A stretch of 5,909 bases of DNA from JBCCMF01 sp038747545 (GCA_038747545.1 JBCDJT010000203.1:1-5909), one strand, 5' to 3'; shown: positions 1 to 5,849, numbered from the stretch's first letter. Translations and numbers: made by a program. The notes: generated by a model not told the origin, from the letters alone.

Positions 1-415
1 AGAGAATCCAGTCGTTCTCGCGTGGCAAGCCTAGCAGCCGCACGTTGCGATTCTCACCGTCGGCCCGTCGCGTTTCGAGGACATAAGACTTCTTCGGGTA
101 GACCGCCTGCGAGCTGGCGCCTCGCGTCTCGATGCCGATGTAGCCGGCATATCCCGCGTAGGGGTCGCCCAGGCGATTCCGCTCGCCCGGGCCGTTGTCA
201 ATCATACCCATGAGCGCGGTGACCTTGGGCTCATCAGGAATACCCTGCGCGTTGGGCGTCTCGATGACGACGATTGGCAGGTTAGAGTCGGTGAACGTGA
301 CGCCTCCGCCTACCGCTTCGGTGAGTTGTGCAGGTGCTTGGGCCTTTGCCAGCGGAGCCACCAGAGTGGCCAGCAGCACAAGCGCTGGGAGACGAAACAT
401 GCCACTCTTTCGCAT
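1..415 (-). CDS. CotH kinase family protein, secreted, 3' end outside window (partial)
   Basis: This is the N-terminal 138 residues of a protein that continues past the left edge. The N-terminus is a Sec-type signal peptide: basic residues R2-K3, a hydrophobic stretch around residues 9-22, and a likely cleavage after A23-K24-A25. The mature part has the start of the CotH kinase (spore coat protein H-like) fold: LPIVVIET at 46-53, IPDEPKVTA at 59-67, IDNGPGERNRL at 72-82, GIETRGASSQ at 94-103, PKKSYVLETR at 108-117, and LLGLPRENDWIL at 127-138. Family members have an atypical protein-kinase fold, and some phosphorylate proteins; bacterial members outside spore formers are mostly uncharacterised. 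The start at 415 is preferred over the in-frame ATG at 400 because it supplies the basic residues of the signal peptide and has GGAG 5-8 bases upstream. It starts 14 bp after the stop of the DUF1080 gene, so the two are probably co-transcribed. The kinase active-site residues lie outside the window, so activity cannot be judged. Confidence 0.85.
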   Translation of the reverse strand, partial: MRKSGMFRLPALVLLATLVAPLAKAQAPAQLTEAVGGGVTFTDSNLPIVVIETPNAQGIPDEPKVTALMGMIDNGPGERNRLGDPYAGYAGYIGIETRGASSQAVYPKKSYVLETRRADGENRNVRLLGLPRENDWIL

Positions 416-429
416 GGCGCTCCGGGGGG

Positions 430-1134
430 TTAGTCGAGCGTGCGGATGCGGATGTTGCGATACGCTACGGGGTTACCATGGTCCTGGAACGCGATGTGCC
501 CTCGCTCGCTGGCGCCATAGCCCGGGTAGTCAATGAACTTGGAGGCGTCACGCTGCGCTGCCCATGCCGCATCGCCCAGCGTGTACTCCACGATGAGCTC
601 ACCGTTGAGGTAATGCTCCACCGCCCCGTCTTCGATCTTTATGCGACCGCTCTGCCACTCGCCGGGCGCGGTGAACGCGTCCATGCTGGGTGGCTGTAGG
701 TCGTAATTTGAGCCCGTCTTTTGCGCAGGCAGCAAGTCGGCAGGGTAGCCATCGTCGTCGATGACCTGGTACTCTGGGCCGGATTGCCACGACGCGTCGT
801 AGTCCTCCACGACACGGTAGATGACGCCGCTGTTGCCCTCGGGCGAGACGTTGAACTCGAACGACAGGTCAAAGTCACCGTACTGACCGCGTGTCATGAT
901 GTCGCCGCCGTTGCCTTCGCCGGGCGTGAATGTCAACACACCATCGGCCACACTCCAGCCCGGTGACACGGCGTCAGACTTGTAGCTACGCCAGTTGGTC
1001 AAGGCGTCATCCGCTAGCAGGTCGCCCTCGGTGGCTACAGCAGCGGCAGGCTCGGGCGGTGGTGGCGGTGGTGGTGGGCTATCGGCGCAGCCAGCGAGGA
1101 GGGCAAAGACAAGGAGGAGTGGGGCGTAGCGCAT
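430..1134 (-). CDS. DUF1080 / 3-keto-disaccharide hydrolase-like lipoprotein
   Basis: A 234-residue exported lipoprotein. Residues 1-16 form a lipoprotein signal with lipobox L13-A14-G15-C16, so C16 should be lipidated and the protein held on a membrane facing the periplasm or cell surface. A short linker follows with eight consecutive prolines (20-27). Residues about 38-233 form one DUF1080 domain (PF06439, 3-keto-disaccharide hydrolase domain), a concanavalin-like beta sandwich related to glycan-binding and glycan-cleaving proteins. Typical family segments are SGVIYRV at 102-108, GPEYQVIDD at 119-127, HYLNGELIVEY at 174-184 and the C-terminal HIAFQDHG at 213-220, followed by VAYRNIRIR at 223-231. 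Members act on, or bind, sugars or sugar derivatives; the substrate cannot be read from the sequence. The start is fixed by the lipoprotein signal. No clear Shine-Dalgarno sequence precedes it. It is the first gene of a likely two-gene unit with the CotH-family gene 14 bp downstream. Family assignment is firm, function is not. Confidence 0.88.
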   Translation of the reverse strand: MRYAPLLLVFALLAGCADSPPPPPPPPEPAAAVATEGDLLADDALTNWRSYKSDAVSPGWSVADGVLTFTPGEGNGGDIMTRGQYGDFDLSFEFNVSPEGNSGVIYRVVEDYDASWQSGPEYQVIDDDGYPADLLPAQKTGSNYDLQPPSMDAFTAPGEWQSGRIKIEDGAVEHYLNGELIVEYTLGDAAWAAQRDASKFIDYPGYGASERGHIAFQDHGNPVAYRNIRIRTLD

Positions 1135-1405
1135 GGCATATCGAGCATAGGAGAACAGGGAGCGGCAAAGGTACGCCTACACAATTTGGCGTGCCACTGA
1201 GCGCCGTGCTTTCCCGAGAACGCTGAAGGTGAGTCATAGTGGAGTACTCAAGCCTGAGTGTAGCTCACTTTTTGATATGGTAGCGCTCTTCCTATCCTCA
1301 ATGTGGCTGGCCGTGCCCACGTGCGTGCGGCGGATCGCGTAGAACGACTGGGATGACACATGCGGGTACCCATGCAAACAAAGCACCTGCAGAGGGCTAG
1401 GCTTG
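1135..1405. other. 271-bp intergenic region between the intradiol-like gene and the DUF1080 gene
   Basis: No gene is visible on either strand. It must hold the end of the intradiol-like transcript and probably the promoter of the DUF1080-CotH pair; the promoter-like octamer at 1166-1173 is the only candidate seen. There is a small perfect inverted repeat at 1246-1259 (ACTCA, 4-base loop, TGAGT). GTGAG at 1229-1233 can also pair with CTCAC at 1264-1268. A run of five T follows at 1269-1273 on the plus strand. This arrangement would terminate plus-strand, not minus-strand, transcripts, and the pairing is interrupted, so I do not call a terminator. Confidence 0.5.
1166..1173 (-). promoter_or_regulatory. 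possible Bacteroidota-type -7 promoter element upstream of the DUF1080 gene
   Basis: On the minus strand this reads TACCTTTG, an exact match to the TAnnTTTG -7 element of Bacteroidota housekeeping promoters, 31 bp upstream of the DUF1080 start. No TTTG-like -33 element is present at about 19 bp further upstream; the only nearby TTG is 8 bp away. An 8-base motif with two free positions can occur by chance, so this is a weak call. Confidence 0.25.
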
Positions 1406-2008
1406 CTAGAAATCCGATTCCTTCTTGAGTTGGATTGCTACGCTTATTCGCTGAATGTCGTTTGTCGTTTCAACCTCTCGGATCCAGGCAAACCTGCCTG
1501 CTTCAGCCGATCGCTGATGTTGCTCGTCGGTCAACATCGGGTCATCGGCAAAGAAAACTTTTGGGGCCCACTGTCTGCCGTATGCTTTCGACTCGGTGGT
1601 GAAATGAATGTGGCCTCCTTCTCGCCCCAGATGGTCAGGAGCTGGCCTGATGGTGGCAAAGTCAAAACGCCCAGCGGCATCCGTTTTCACCCAGCCTTGG
1701 AGCCGCCACGTGGTGAGGGAGCTGTCGTCTGGACCAAAGTCGAAGCCGTTGGCATCCCTGTGGTACGCGTGAACCACCACGCTCTGCGCTGGCGTCCCGT
1801 CGGGTTCAAACACTTGCCCGCTGACGATGAGGGGCGCACCAGGTTCATTGACAGCGGCAATTCGGCTGCTGGAGGTCAGCTTCTTGGGCCTAGTTTCCTG
1901 CGCTTCATTCCAGCTTCTCAGCCACGATGGATCTACTTGCCCGTGGCTTTGAGCCGGTATACATGCAGCAGTTAGTAAAACGAAGGTAAGTAGGGGAGCA
2001 ACGCGCAT
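1406..2008 (-). CDS. intradiol ring-cleavage dioxygenase-like exported protein, probably lacking the tyrosine iron ligands
   Basis: A 200-residue protein related to the catalytic core of intradiol dioxygenases (protocatechuate 3,4-dioxygenase type), which open aromatic diol rings using Fe(III) held by two Tyr and two His. Residues 1-16 are an export signal ending in T13-A14-A15-C16, an imperfect lipobox. The core runs from about 59 to 153: LIVSGQVFEPDGTPA (60-74), VVVHAYHRDANG (77-88), GWVKTDAAGRFDF (105-117), TIRPAPDHLG (119-128) and the family hallmark HIHF (133-136). H133 and H135 match the two histidine ligands, but the positions where Tyr ligands are expected hold D90 (in G-F-D-F) and D125 (in R-P-A-P-D). 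It may therefore bind metal differently or be non-catalytic. The start at 2008 is preferred over an in-frame ATG at 2041 because it gives a normal signal sequence with Cys at 16, just as in the DUF1080 neighbour; no Shine-Dalgarno sequence decides it. Codon use is less GC-rich at third positions than in dnaN. Confidence 0.78.
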   Translation of the reverse strand: MRVAPLLTFVLLTAACIPAQSHGQVDPSWLRSWNEAQETRPKKLTSSSRIAAVNEPGAPLIVSGQVFEPDGTPAQSVVVHAYHRDANGFDFGPDDSSLTTWRLQGWVKTDAAGRFDFATIRPAPDHLGREGGHIHFTTESKAYGRQWAPKVFFADDPMLTDEQHQRSAEAGRFAWIREVETTNDIQRISVAIQLKKESDF

Positions 2009-2139
2009 GTGGCTGTGTCTTGTCCAAAGGGGAAAGGCCATCAGAAGACAGGGGAGTGGGCGGCAAGTTGCTAAGAAGTATCGCTGACAGCGGAGCCCGT
2101 TCTGCCTGCCTGCGCTGCGAGTATCTGAGGGCTCCAGGC

Positions 2140-2177
2140 AAAAGAAAAGGGCGAGCTACCGTGAAGTAACTCGCCCT
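2140..2177 (-). terminator. intrinsic terminator downstream of rpmE
   Basis: On the minus strand AGGGCGAG (2177-2170) pairs perfectly with CTCGCCCT (2155-2148). The inner bases TAC/GTA add three more pairs after one mismatch. The stem is followed at once by TTTTCTTTT (2148-2140). A GC-rich stem plus U-tract, 23 bases after the rpmE stop codon and in the same direction, is a textbook Rho-independent terminator. It separates the dnaA-dnaN-rpmE block from the exported-protein genes downstream. The minus-strand intradiol-like gene therefore needs its own promoter between here and 2008, or relies on read-through. Confidence 0.9.
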
Positions 2178-2200
2178 GAAAGCCAAGTCTGGCGTGCCGC

Positions 2201-2410
2201 TTACTTCTTGATGCCGTAGCGGCGGCGGAATTTCTCGACGCGGCCTGCCGTATCCACGTACTGGCGGCGGCCCGTGTAGAACGGGTGGTTGGTCGAGTCT
2301 ACATCCGAGGTGTAGCTGTCGCCCTTCATCGTCGAGCGCATCTGGACCGTCTCGCCATTAGCAAGACGCACGTTGACGATGTGGTAATCAGGATGGATGC
2401 CCGGTTTCAT
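2201..2410 (-). CDS. rpmE: 50S ribosomal protein bL31, cysteine-free form
   Basis: A 69-residue protein of the normal length for bL31, which binds the central protuberance of the large subunit and bridges it to the 30S head. Recognisable family segments are GIHPDY at 4-9, RSTMKGDSY at 25-33, HPFYTGRRQ at 42-50 and the C-terminal GRVEKFRRRYG at 56-66. The zinc-binding form has two cysteine pairs, at about 16/18 and 37/40 in E. coli. The equivalent residues here are L16/N18 and D38/N41, and the protein has no cysteine at all, so it is the zinc-independent (C-minus) type. In length and motifs it resembles the rpmE group rather than the longer type B proteins. It is transcribed in the same direction as dnaN, 228 bp downstream, and ends at a strong terminator. 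No clear Shine-Dalgarno sequence precedes the ATG, but the conserved N-terminus fixes the start. Confidence 0.95.
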   Translation of the reverse strand: MKPGIHPDYHIVNVRLANGETVQMRSTMKGDSYTSDVDSTNHPFYTGRRQYVDTAGRVEKFRRRYGIKK

Positions 2411-2638
2411 CGCGGTCTATTCGGTCAAATCAGAGTGGTCTACAAGAGTATACAGACTTATGAACTTACGGCTTCGGCTGGCGTCAGACAACGGATGGAT
2501 ATTGACTCCTTCGATTCTTCAGACATGGCGTGAGCGCGTCTGCACGTTCGCTTCGCTCTGCGTGAGCGCGAATTGTAGGCCACATCAGATCGTGACGGAT
2601 TCACGCGCTGACGCTCCCACGCGTCTACGCGCTGACGC
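2411..2638. other. 228-bp repeat-bearing gap between dnaN and rpmE
   Basis: No gene is visible on either strand. The half nearest dnaN (2528-2648) is dense in CpG-rich direct and inverted repeats, listed separately; the half nearest rpmE (2411-2525) is less GC-rich and presumably contains the rpmE leader and promoter. The minus-strand sequence TACTCTTG (2450-2443) differs from the Bacteroidota -7 element TAnnTTTG at one position, but no -33 partner is visible, so no promoter is called. No T-tract follows any stem in the dnaN direction, so there is no evident intrinsic terminator after dnaN. Confidence 0.6.
2528..2570. repeat. direct repeat pair GCGTGAGCGCG
   Basis: The 11-base sequence GCGTGAGCGCG occurs at 2528-2538 and again at 2560-2570, with 21 bases between. 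Nine bases of it (GCGTGAGCG) are also present in inverted orientation, as CGCTCACGC at 2636-2644, overlapping the dnaN stop codon. The two families of repeats in this gap could therefore pair with each other in a transcript. Confidence 0.75.
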
Positions 2639-2648
2639 TCACGCGTAC
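2603..2648. repeat. tandem near-duplicate of a 22-24 base unit overlapping the dnaN stop codon
   Basis: The 14-mer ACGCGCTGACGCTC occurs at 2603-2616 and 2627-2640, and each copy is followed by ACGCGT (2619-2624 and 2641-2646). The units are 24 and 22 bases, differing by a CC insertion and the final bases. The second copy includes the dnaN stop codon (2639-2641), so the duplication extends from the end of the coding sequence into the gap. The junction contains CGCGT-CT-ACGCG (2620-2631), which can form a small hairpin, and CGTGA-CGGAT-TCACG (2591-2605) is another. Confidence 0.8.
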
Positions 2649-3772
2649 GTATTCAGCATCACGGGCATGATCAGCATCAGCAGGTCTTCGCCGTCGCCTT
2701 GCTCTTGCGGTGTGACCACGCCGGCGCGGTTGGGCGAGCTGAACTCGAAGACCACGTCGTCGGCGTCGATGTTGCTGAGCACTTCGGTGAGGTAGACGGC
2801 GTTGAAGCCGATCACCATCGCCTCGCTGTCGTAGTCACAGAGTACCGTCTCATGCGCCTTACTGGAGCGCTCGATGTCTTCGGCCGAGATCTCCACCTTG
2901 TTCGTGTCCACCGAGAGGCGGATCTGGTTGGTCATGCTGGAGGAGTAGAGGCCCACGCGCTTGACGGCGTTGAGCATCGCCACGCGGTTGACGGCCAAGC
3001 GCTTCTCGTTCTCGACGGGGATGACGGCTTCGTAGTTCGGGTAGGCCTCGTCGATGAGGCGTGCCAACACCTCCGATGCGCCGGACGTGAAGCGCACATA
3101 GCCGCTGTCTACGGCGATCGTGGCTGTGCTTTCGCCGCCGAGCACCTTGCTGGCCAGCGAGAGCGCCTTCTCGGGCACGATGAAGTTCATCGGCGCGGCG
3201 TTTTTCAGCGCGGACAGCTTCAGGCGTACCAAGCGGTGACCGTCCGTAGCGACGGTGCGGCCTTCGTCGGCATTGATCTGGAAGTAGATGCCCATCATGG
3301 CTGGCCGCAAGGCGTCTTTGCTTACGGCAAAGCTCGTCTTGCCGATGGCGCGGCGCAGCACCTCGGCGTCGGCTTCCAACACGGCGGTGTCGCTCACCTC
3401 GGGCAGGGCCGGGTAGTCGGCGCCGTCGTGGCCTACCATCTTGTACTGGCCTTGGTCGGTGCGGAGCGTCACGTTGAACTCTTCATCCGCCATGAACTGG
3501 ACGGGCAGGTCCGGCAACGCCCGCAGCGTATCGATCAGGCGCTTGGCAGGGACGGCTACGCGGCTCTTCCCCACCGAACCGTTGAGCTCGAACTGGACGG
3601 AGACCGTCTGGATGATGGAGATCTCCAGGTCGGTAGCGCTGAGGCGCAGGCCATCCTCGTCTTGCTCGAACAGGATGCATTCCAGAATCGGCAAGGTGCT
3701 CTTCGATGGCACGGCGCCGCTGACGGTTGTGAGGGCTTTAAGCAGCGCGGCACTGGAAGCTGAGAATTTCAT
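2639..3772 (-). CDS. dnaN: DNA polymerase III subunit beta (sliding clamp)
   Basis: A 377-residue protein, close to the usual 366-380 of beta clamps. It forms a ring dimer that holds DNA polymerase III and other enzymes on DNA. Three repeated clamp domains are expected at about 1-125, 126-255 and 256-377. Family marks visible are MKFSASSAALL at the start, SATDLE at 45-50, GADYPALPE at 117-125, ATDGHRLVR at 175-183, YPNYEAVIP at 244-252, FNAVYLTEVL at 323-332 and the C-terminal LIMPVMLN at 367-374, part of the pocket that binds clamp-binding peptides. The C-terminus continues three residues after this motif. MPVML in place of the proteobacterial MPMRL is common in Bacteroidota and relatives. 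The start is fixed by homology; no Shine-Dalgarno sequence is seen. It lies 149 bp downstream of dnaA in the same direction, the classic dnaA-dnaN order, but recF and gyrB do not follow; rpmE does. Confidence 0.97.
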   Translation of the reverse strand: MKFSASSAALLKALTTVSGAVPSKSTLPILECILFEQDEDGLRLSATDLEISIIQTVSVQFELNGSVGKSRVAVPAKRLIDTLRALPDLPVQFMADEEFNVTLRTDQGQYKMVGHDGADYPALPEVSDTAVLEADAEVLRRAIGKTSFAVSKDALRPAMMGIYFQINADEGRTVATDGHRLVRLKLSALKNAAPMNFIVPEKALSLASKVLGGESTATIAVDSGYVRFTSGASEVLARLIDEAYPNYEAVIPVENEKRLAVNRVAMLNAVKRVGLYSSSMTNQIRLSVDTNKVEISAEDIERSSKAHETVLCDYDSEAMVIGFNAVYLTEVLSNIDADDVVFEFSSPNRAGVVTPQEQGDGEDLLMLIMPVMLNTYA

Positions 3773-3921
3773 GGCGTGTGTGGACTTGAACAGAAGGCAA
3801 AGTCGGGTTCAACAATGCACACATACTGTGCAAGGACTATGCCTCGGAAGTACGGGTGAGACGTACGTAACCCGTTTCAGAGGCGCAAGTTCAGGTTTTG
3901 AGCGATTCTGGGACGTTTGTC
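3773..3921. other. 149-bp dnaA-dnaN gap with two inverted repeats
   Basis: The spacer is long for co-translated genes, leaving room for a dnaN promoter or a leader structure. Two inverted repeats are visible. TGCACA-catac-TGTGCA at 3816-3832 is a six-pair stem with a five-base loop. ACGGGT at 3852-3857 pairs with ACCCGT at 3870-3875 around an inner palindrome ACGTACGT (3861-3868). Neither is followed by a T-tract on the minus strand, so they do not look like terminators. No good match to TAnnTTTG with a -33 partner was found; TATGTGTG on the minus strand (3825-3818), inside the first hairpin, is one mismatch away. Confidence 0.5.
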
Positions 3922-5478
3922 CTATCGGCTACGCATCTCGATAATGCGGCTGATCTCCTTGATCATATCGCTGAACTTGGGTGCCGTCTCAATCTGATTC
4001 TCCACGCTCTGGTTGGCATGGATGACCGTCGAGTGGTCACGCCCGCCGAAGTGCAGCCCGATCGTCTTGAGCGAGTGCTGCGTGAGCTGCTTCGAGAAGT
4101 ACATCGCCACCTGCCGCGCCTGCACCACTTCGCGCTTGCGCGTCTTGGCACGGACGAGGTCTTCTGGGATGTTGAAGTACTCGCACACCAGCCGCTGAAT
4201 CTCCTCTATCGTGAGGTTCACACGCGAGTCCTTGATCAGGTCGCGCAGCACCTCTTTGGCCAGCCCCAAGTCAATCTCGCGTTTCTGGAACGTTGAGTTG
4301 GCCACAAGCCGGATCAACGCGCCTTCCAACTCGCGGATGTTACTCTTCACGTTGTACGCGATGAACTCAACGACTTCGGGCGGGATGGCCTCTGCCAGCC
4401 CATCGTCTTCGGCCTTGCGGTTCAGGATGGCGATGCGCGTCTCCAACTCGGGCGCCTGCACGTCGGCCGTGAGCCCCCACTGGAAGCGCGACATCAGGCG
4501 CTCTTCAATGCCAGGGATCTCTTTCGGCGGACGGTCTGACGACAAGACAATCTGCTTGCCCGATTGGTGCAGGGTGTTGAAGATGTGAAAGAATTCCTCC
4601 TGCGTCTTCTCCTTGCCGCCGAAGAACTGCACATCGTCTACAATCAGCAGGTCGATCTGGCGGTAGAACATCGAGAACTCGCTCACGCGATGGTTCTGGA
4701 TAGCTTGCACAAACTCGGTCGTGAAGCGCTCGCTGGAGACGTACAGGACGTTCTGGACGTTGCGCTGCGCCTTGGCATAGTTGCCAATGGCTTGGATGAC
4801 GTGCGTCTTTCCCAACCCTACGCCGCCGTAGACCAGGAACGGGTTGAAGCTGGTCGCGCCGGGCTGCTGAGCGATGGCCAGCGCGGCGCTGCGCGCCAGG
4901 CGTTTGCAGTCGCCCTCGATGAAGCGGTCAAAGGTGTACGTGGGGTTCAGCCCGCTGTCGATAGGGGCGCGCTGGATGCCCGGGATGGCAAACGGGTTCG
5001 CTACAGGGAGCTCAGGGGAACTGGCAGCAGGCTGGGCAGCTCTGCGCTGGCGTCCACCGCCAGTAGGGGCAGCACCAGGGCGCCCGGTGTGTGGGGGCGT
5101 ACGAGCGGAATAGCCGAATGCGGATTGGTTGGACGGTGAGGGTACGGGGGGCGTAGGCTGCCGTGCAGGAAGTTGCATCGATGCCCCAGCGTACCCGCTC
5201 TCGGCGTCTTCCTGCTCAATGACGATGTCGTAGAACAGCCGCCCTTGCGCACCAAGCACCTTCGTGATGGTTTTGCGGAGCAGGCCAAAGTAATGTTCTT
5301 CAAGCCACTCGTAGTAGAAGCGGCTGGGGAGCTGTACCGTCAGTTTCGCCAGGCCAGCCTCCTGCTCCAAGCTGACCGCCCGTAGCGGCTCGAACCAGGT
5401 TTTATAACTCTGCCGGCTAATGTTGTCTCGGATAATATCGAGACATGCGTTCCAGACCGCTTCGGGCGTTTGATGCAT
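3922..5478 (-). CDS. dnaA: chromosomal replication initiator protein DnaA
   Basis: A 518-residue AAA+ protein that binds origin DnaA boxes, melts the origin and loads the helicase; it is also a transcription regulator. Domain I (about 1-88) has the typical VWNACLDIIRDNISRQSYKTWF start (8-29, as in WNACL and KTWFEPL). Domain II (about 89-172) is a long linker rich in Pro, Gly, Ala and Ser. Domain III (about 175-395) has Walker A GGVGLGKT at 218-225, Walker B LLIVDD at 277-282, sensor 1 around SSDRPP (313-318), the arginine-finger segment ERLMSRF (326-332, R331), and sensor 2 NIRELEGAL (380-388, R382). Domain IV (about 418-518) is the DNA-binding part, with REVVQARQ at 449-456 and the signature GGRDHSTVIHA at 478-488. 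All key motifs are intact. The ATG at 5478 gives the conserved N-terminus; no Shine-Dalgarno sequence precedes it. dnaN follows in the same direction. Confidence 0.98.
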   Translation of the reverse strand: MHQTPEAVWNACLDIIRDNISRQSYKTWFEPLRAVSLEQEAGLAKLTVQLPSRFYYEWLEEHYFGLLRKTITKVLGAQGRLFYDIVIEQEDAESGYAGASMQLPARQPTPPVPSPSNQSAFGYSARTPPHTGRPGAAPTGGGRQRRAAQPAASSPELPVANPFAIPGIQRAPIDSGLNPTYTFDRFIEGDCKRLARSAALAIAQQPGATSFNPFLVYGGVGLGKTHVIQAIGNYAKAQRNVQNVLYVSSERFTTEFVQAIQNHRVSEFSMFYRQIDLLIVDDVQFFGGKEKTQEEFFHIFNTLHQSGKQIVLSSDRPPKEIPGIEERLMSRFQWGLTADVQAPELETRIAILNRKAEDDGLAEAIPPEVVEFIAYNVKSNIRELEGALIRLVANSTFQKREIDLGLAKEVLRDLIKDSRVNLTIEEIQRLVCEYFNIPEDLVRAKTRKREVVQARQVAMYFSKQLTQHSLKTIGLHFGGRDHSTVIHANQSVENQIETAPKFSDMIKEISRIIEMRSR

Positions 5479-5849
5479 ACTGAATCTATGGGGTCAACAG
5501 GCGCACAGCTGTGTGGGAAAGGGTAGCTGTGGCTTGGTCTGCTCGAGAGGGCGTTCAACAGGGATCGAGTGTGGGGAAAGCGGATGCGGGCGATGTACGA
5601 ATCGTGGACCCAGCCTGACAAGTGGTGTCCGCAGAGGAAGAAGCCTGAATCTCGCTGGTTGTCCACCTGTAGCTGGCACGGGCATGCGATGCAGTTGGCG
5701 TACAGGCTTCGCCCAATGGCGAGCTGCCGAGAAACCGAAGTGTGGTGGTCAGCATGAAGCGAGGGTATGCGGAACGCGTTGTTAAGGCGGGGTTTACAGC
5801 GCAGTAGAGTAGACCATGATGCGGATCCGCACGCCTTCTCAGAAGGAAC
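5479..5849. other. 371-bp region upstream of dnaA without a recognised gene; candidate origin or regulatory region
   Basis: No reading frame here resembles a known protein. The plus strand is strikingly G-rich: by hand count about 127 G against about 70 C in 5481-5820. A 10-base perfect palindrome, CACAGCTGTG, lies at 5504-5513, 25 bp upstream of the dnaA start. Sequences resembling the DnaA box TTATnCACA only loosely (two mismatches each) are TGTGGGAAA at 5512-5520, TGTGGGGAA at 5570-5578 and TTGTCCACC at 5659-5667. There is no AT-rich unwinding stretch, and no box at one mismatch or better. The region must hold the dnaA promoter and probably that of the divergent right-hand frame, but no convincing -33/-7 pair was found. 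Confidence 0.45.

Noticed and set aside
195..699. Overlapping plus-strand frames opposite the CotH-family and DUF1080 genes
   Set aside because: They are shadows of two genes with clear family motifs, and the products look random.
1229..1273. Plus-strand intrinsic terminator (hairpin followed by TTTTT)
   Set aside because: The outer stem is only five pairs and interrupted, the compact hairpin is ten bases from the T-run, and no plus-strand gene is present to terminate.
1403..1975. Plus-strand frame of 190 codons opposite the intradiol-like gene
   Set aside because: The minus strand carries a recognisable protein family with HIHF; the plus-strand product has none.
2009..2041. Upstream in-frame start for the intradiol-like protein (ATG at 2041)
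   Set aside because: The extra eleven residues (MAFPLWTRHSH) would precede an otherwise normal export signal; starting at 2008 gives MRVAPLL with Cys at 16, matching the neighbouring lipoprotein.
2528..2648. CRISPR-like array
   Set aside because: There are only two copies of each short repeat, tandem or closely spaced with unequal spacing, no regular spacers and no cas genes.
2699..3763. Long open frame on the plus strand opposite dnaN (354 codons)
   Set aside because: It lies wholly antisense to an unmistakable dnaN, its product is rich in His, Val, Asp and Arg with no recognisable domain, and such frames are common opposite GC-rich genes.
4564..5139. Open frame on the plus strand opposite dnaA (191 codons)
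   Set aside because: It is antisense to intact dnaA, has low-complexity composition and no family resemblance.
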